Shown one piece after another: positions 5,898 to 5,940 of a stretch of 5,940 nt of DNA. The DNA is from Acidobacteriota bacterium. GTDB taxonomy: Bacteria; Acidobacteriota; Terriglobia; Terriglobales; Acidobacteriaceae. The stretch spans positions 1 to 5,940 of the forward strand of contig JAJZDO010000558.1 in assembly GCA_021805955.1 (NCBI GenBank). Direction: 5' to 3'. Position numbers and translations under genes: made by a program. The notes beneath the pieces are model-generated. The model did not search any database. It saw only the letters and a program-made list of their open reading frames with translations, and was not told the origin of the DNA. Every line of letters begins with the position of its first letter. The stretch's first letter is position 1.

Positions 5898-5940
5898 GTG
5901 AACATCCGCATGCACGATGCAGAGAAGTTGAGTTTGGAGG
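5898..5940 (+). CDS. Partial reading frame at right edge, possibly a transposase start
   Basis: Only 14 codons are visible. From GTG 5898 the peptide is VNIRMHDAEKLSLE; from ATG 5910 it is MHDAEKLSLE. The segment loosely resembles the recalled N-terminus of some transposase/integrase proteins that begin with a (K/R)LSLEQI-type helix, but the match is from memory and very short. A competing frame from ATG 5888 (MLGCEHPHARC...) is also open to the edge and has a better-placed AAGGA (5878-5882), so neither the frame nor the function is secure. The start lies next to a 14-bp palindrome, GGATGT-GA-ACATCC (5894-5907). Confidence 0.3.
   Translation, partial: MNIRMHDAEKLSLE

Larger units (their letters stand above)
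5822..5940 (+). mobile_element. Possible left end of a mobile element running off the window
   Basis: This stretch interrupts the recombinase remnant at its left edge, starts with the paired 25-bp repeats, and leads into a plus-strand reading frame that continues past the window. That arrangement (end repeats, short leader, transposase start) fits an insertion sequence end. No target-site duplication can be tested because the other end is not visible. A simple local duplication next to unrelated DNA remains possible. Confidence 0.35.

Overview
This window looks like chromosomal DNA from a free-living, moderately GC-rich Gram-negative bacterium. Acidobacteriota is my best guess. It rests on the style of SecG, the aminotransferase and the Tat-exported aldo/keto reductases, as recalled family patterns rather than a search. 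Coding density is high, with one frayed, mobile-DNA-like end on the right.

Layout. Positions 1-2988 are a minus-strand block read right to left: Tat-signal aldo/keto reductase A (2014-2988), Tat-signal aldo/keto reductase B (956-1939), larE (94-948) and the first 11 codons of larC (1-33, running off the left edge). The gaps are 74, 7 and 60 nt, so an operon is likely. LarE and LarC are two of the three enzymes that make the nickel-pincer nucleotide (NPN) cofactor of lactate racemase (LarA) and related 2-hydroxyacid racemases/epimerases. A divergent intergenic region (2989-3154) separates this block from a plus-strand PLP-dependent aminotransferase (3155-4345). Next, on the minus strand and convergent with the aminotransferase, come a glyoxalase II-like metallo-beta-lactamase-fold hydrolase (4380-5012), secG (5145-5444) and a tRNA-Leu(GAG) gene with encoded CCA (5500-5583).

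The right end (5613-5940) is accessory debris. It holds the C-terminal stub of a tyrosine recombinase whose nucleophile tyrosine is replaced by cysteine. The stub breaks off at an exact 25-bp direct repeat present in two copies, beyond which an unrelated short reading frame, possibly the start of a transposase, runs off the window.

The most interesting part is the NPN block. LarE has the three-cysteine pattern associated with [4Fe-4S]-dependent sulfur insertion rather than the single-use cysteine type, and it is linked to two paralogous oxidoreductases that appear to be exported. This suggests that an NPN-dependent racemase/epimerase and exported keto/hydroxy-compound redox chemistry may serve one pathway. 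That is inference; no larA or larB is visible here.
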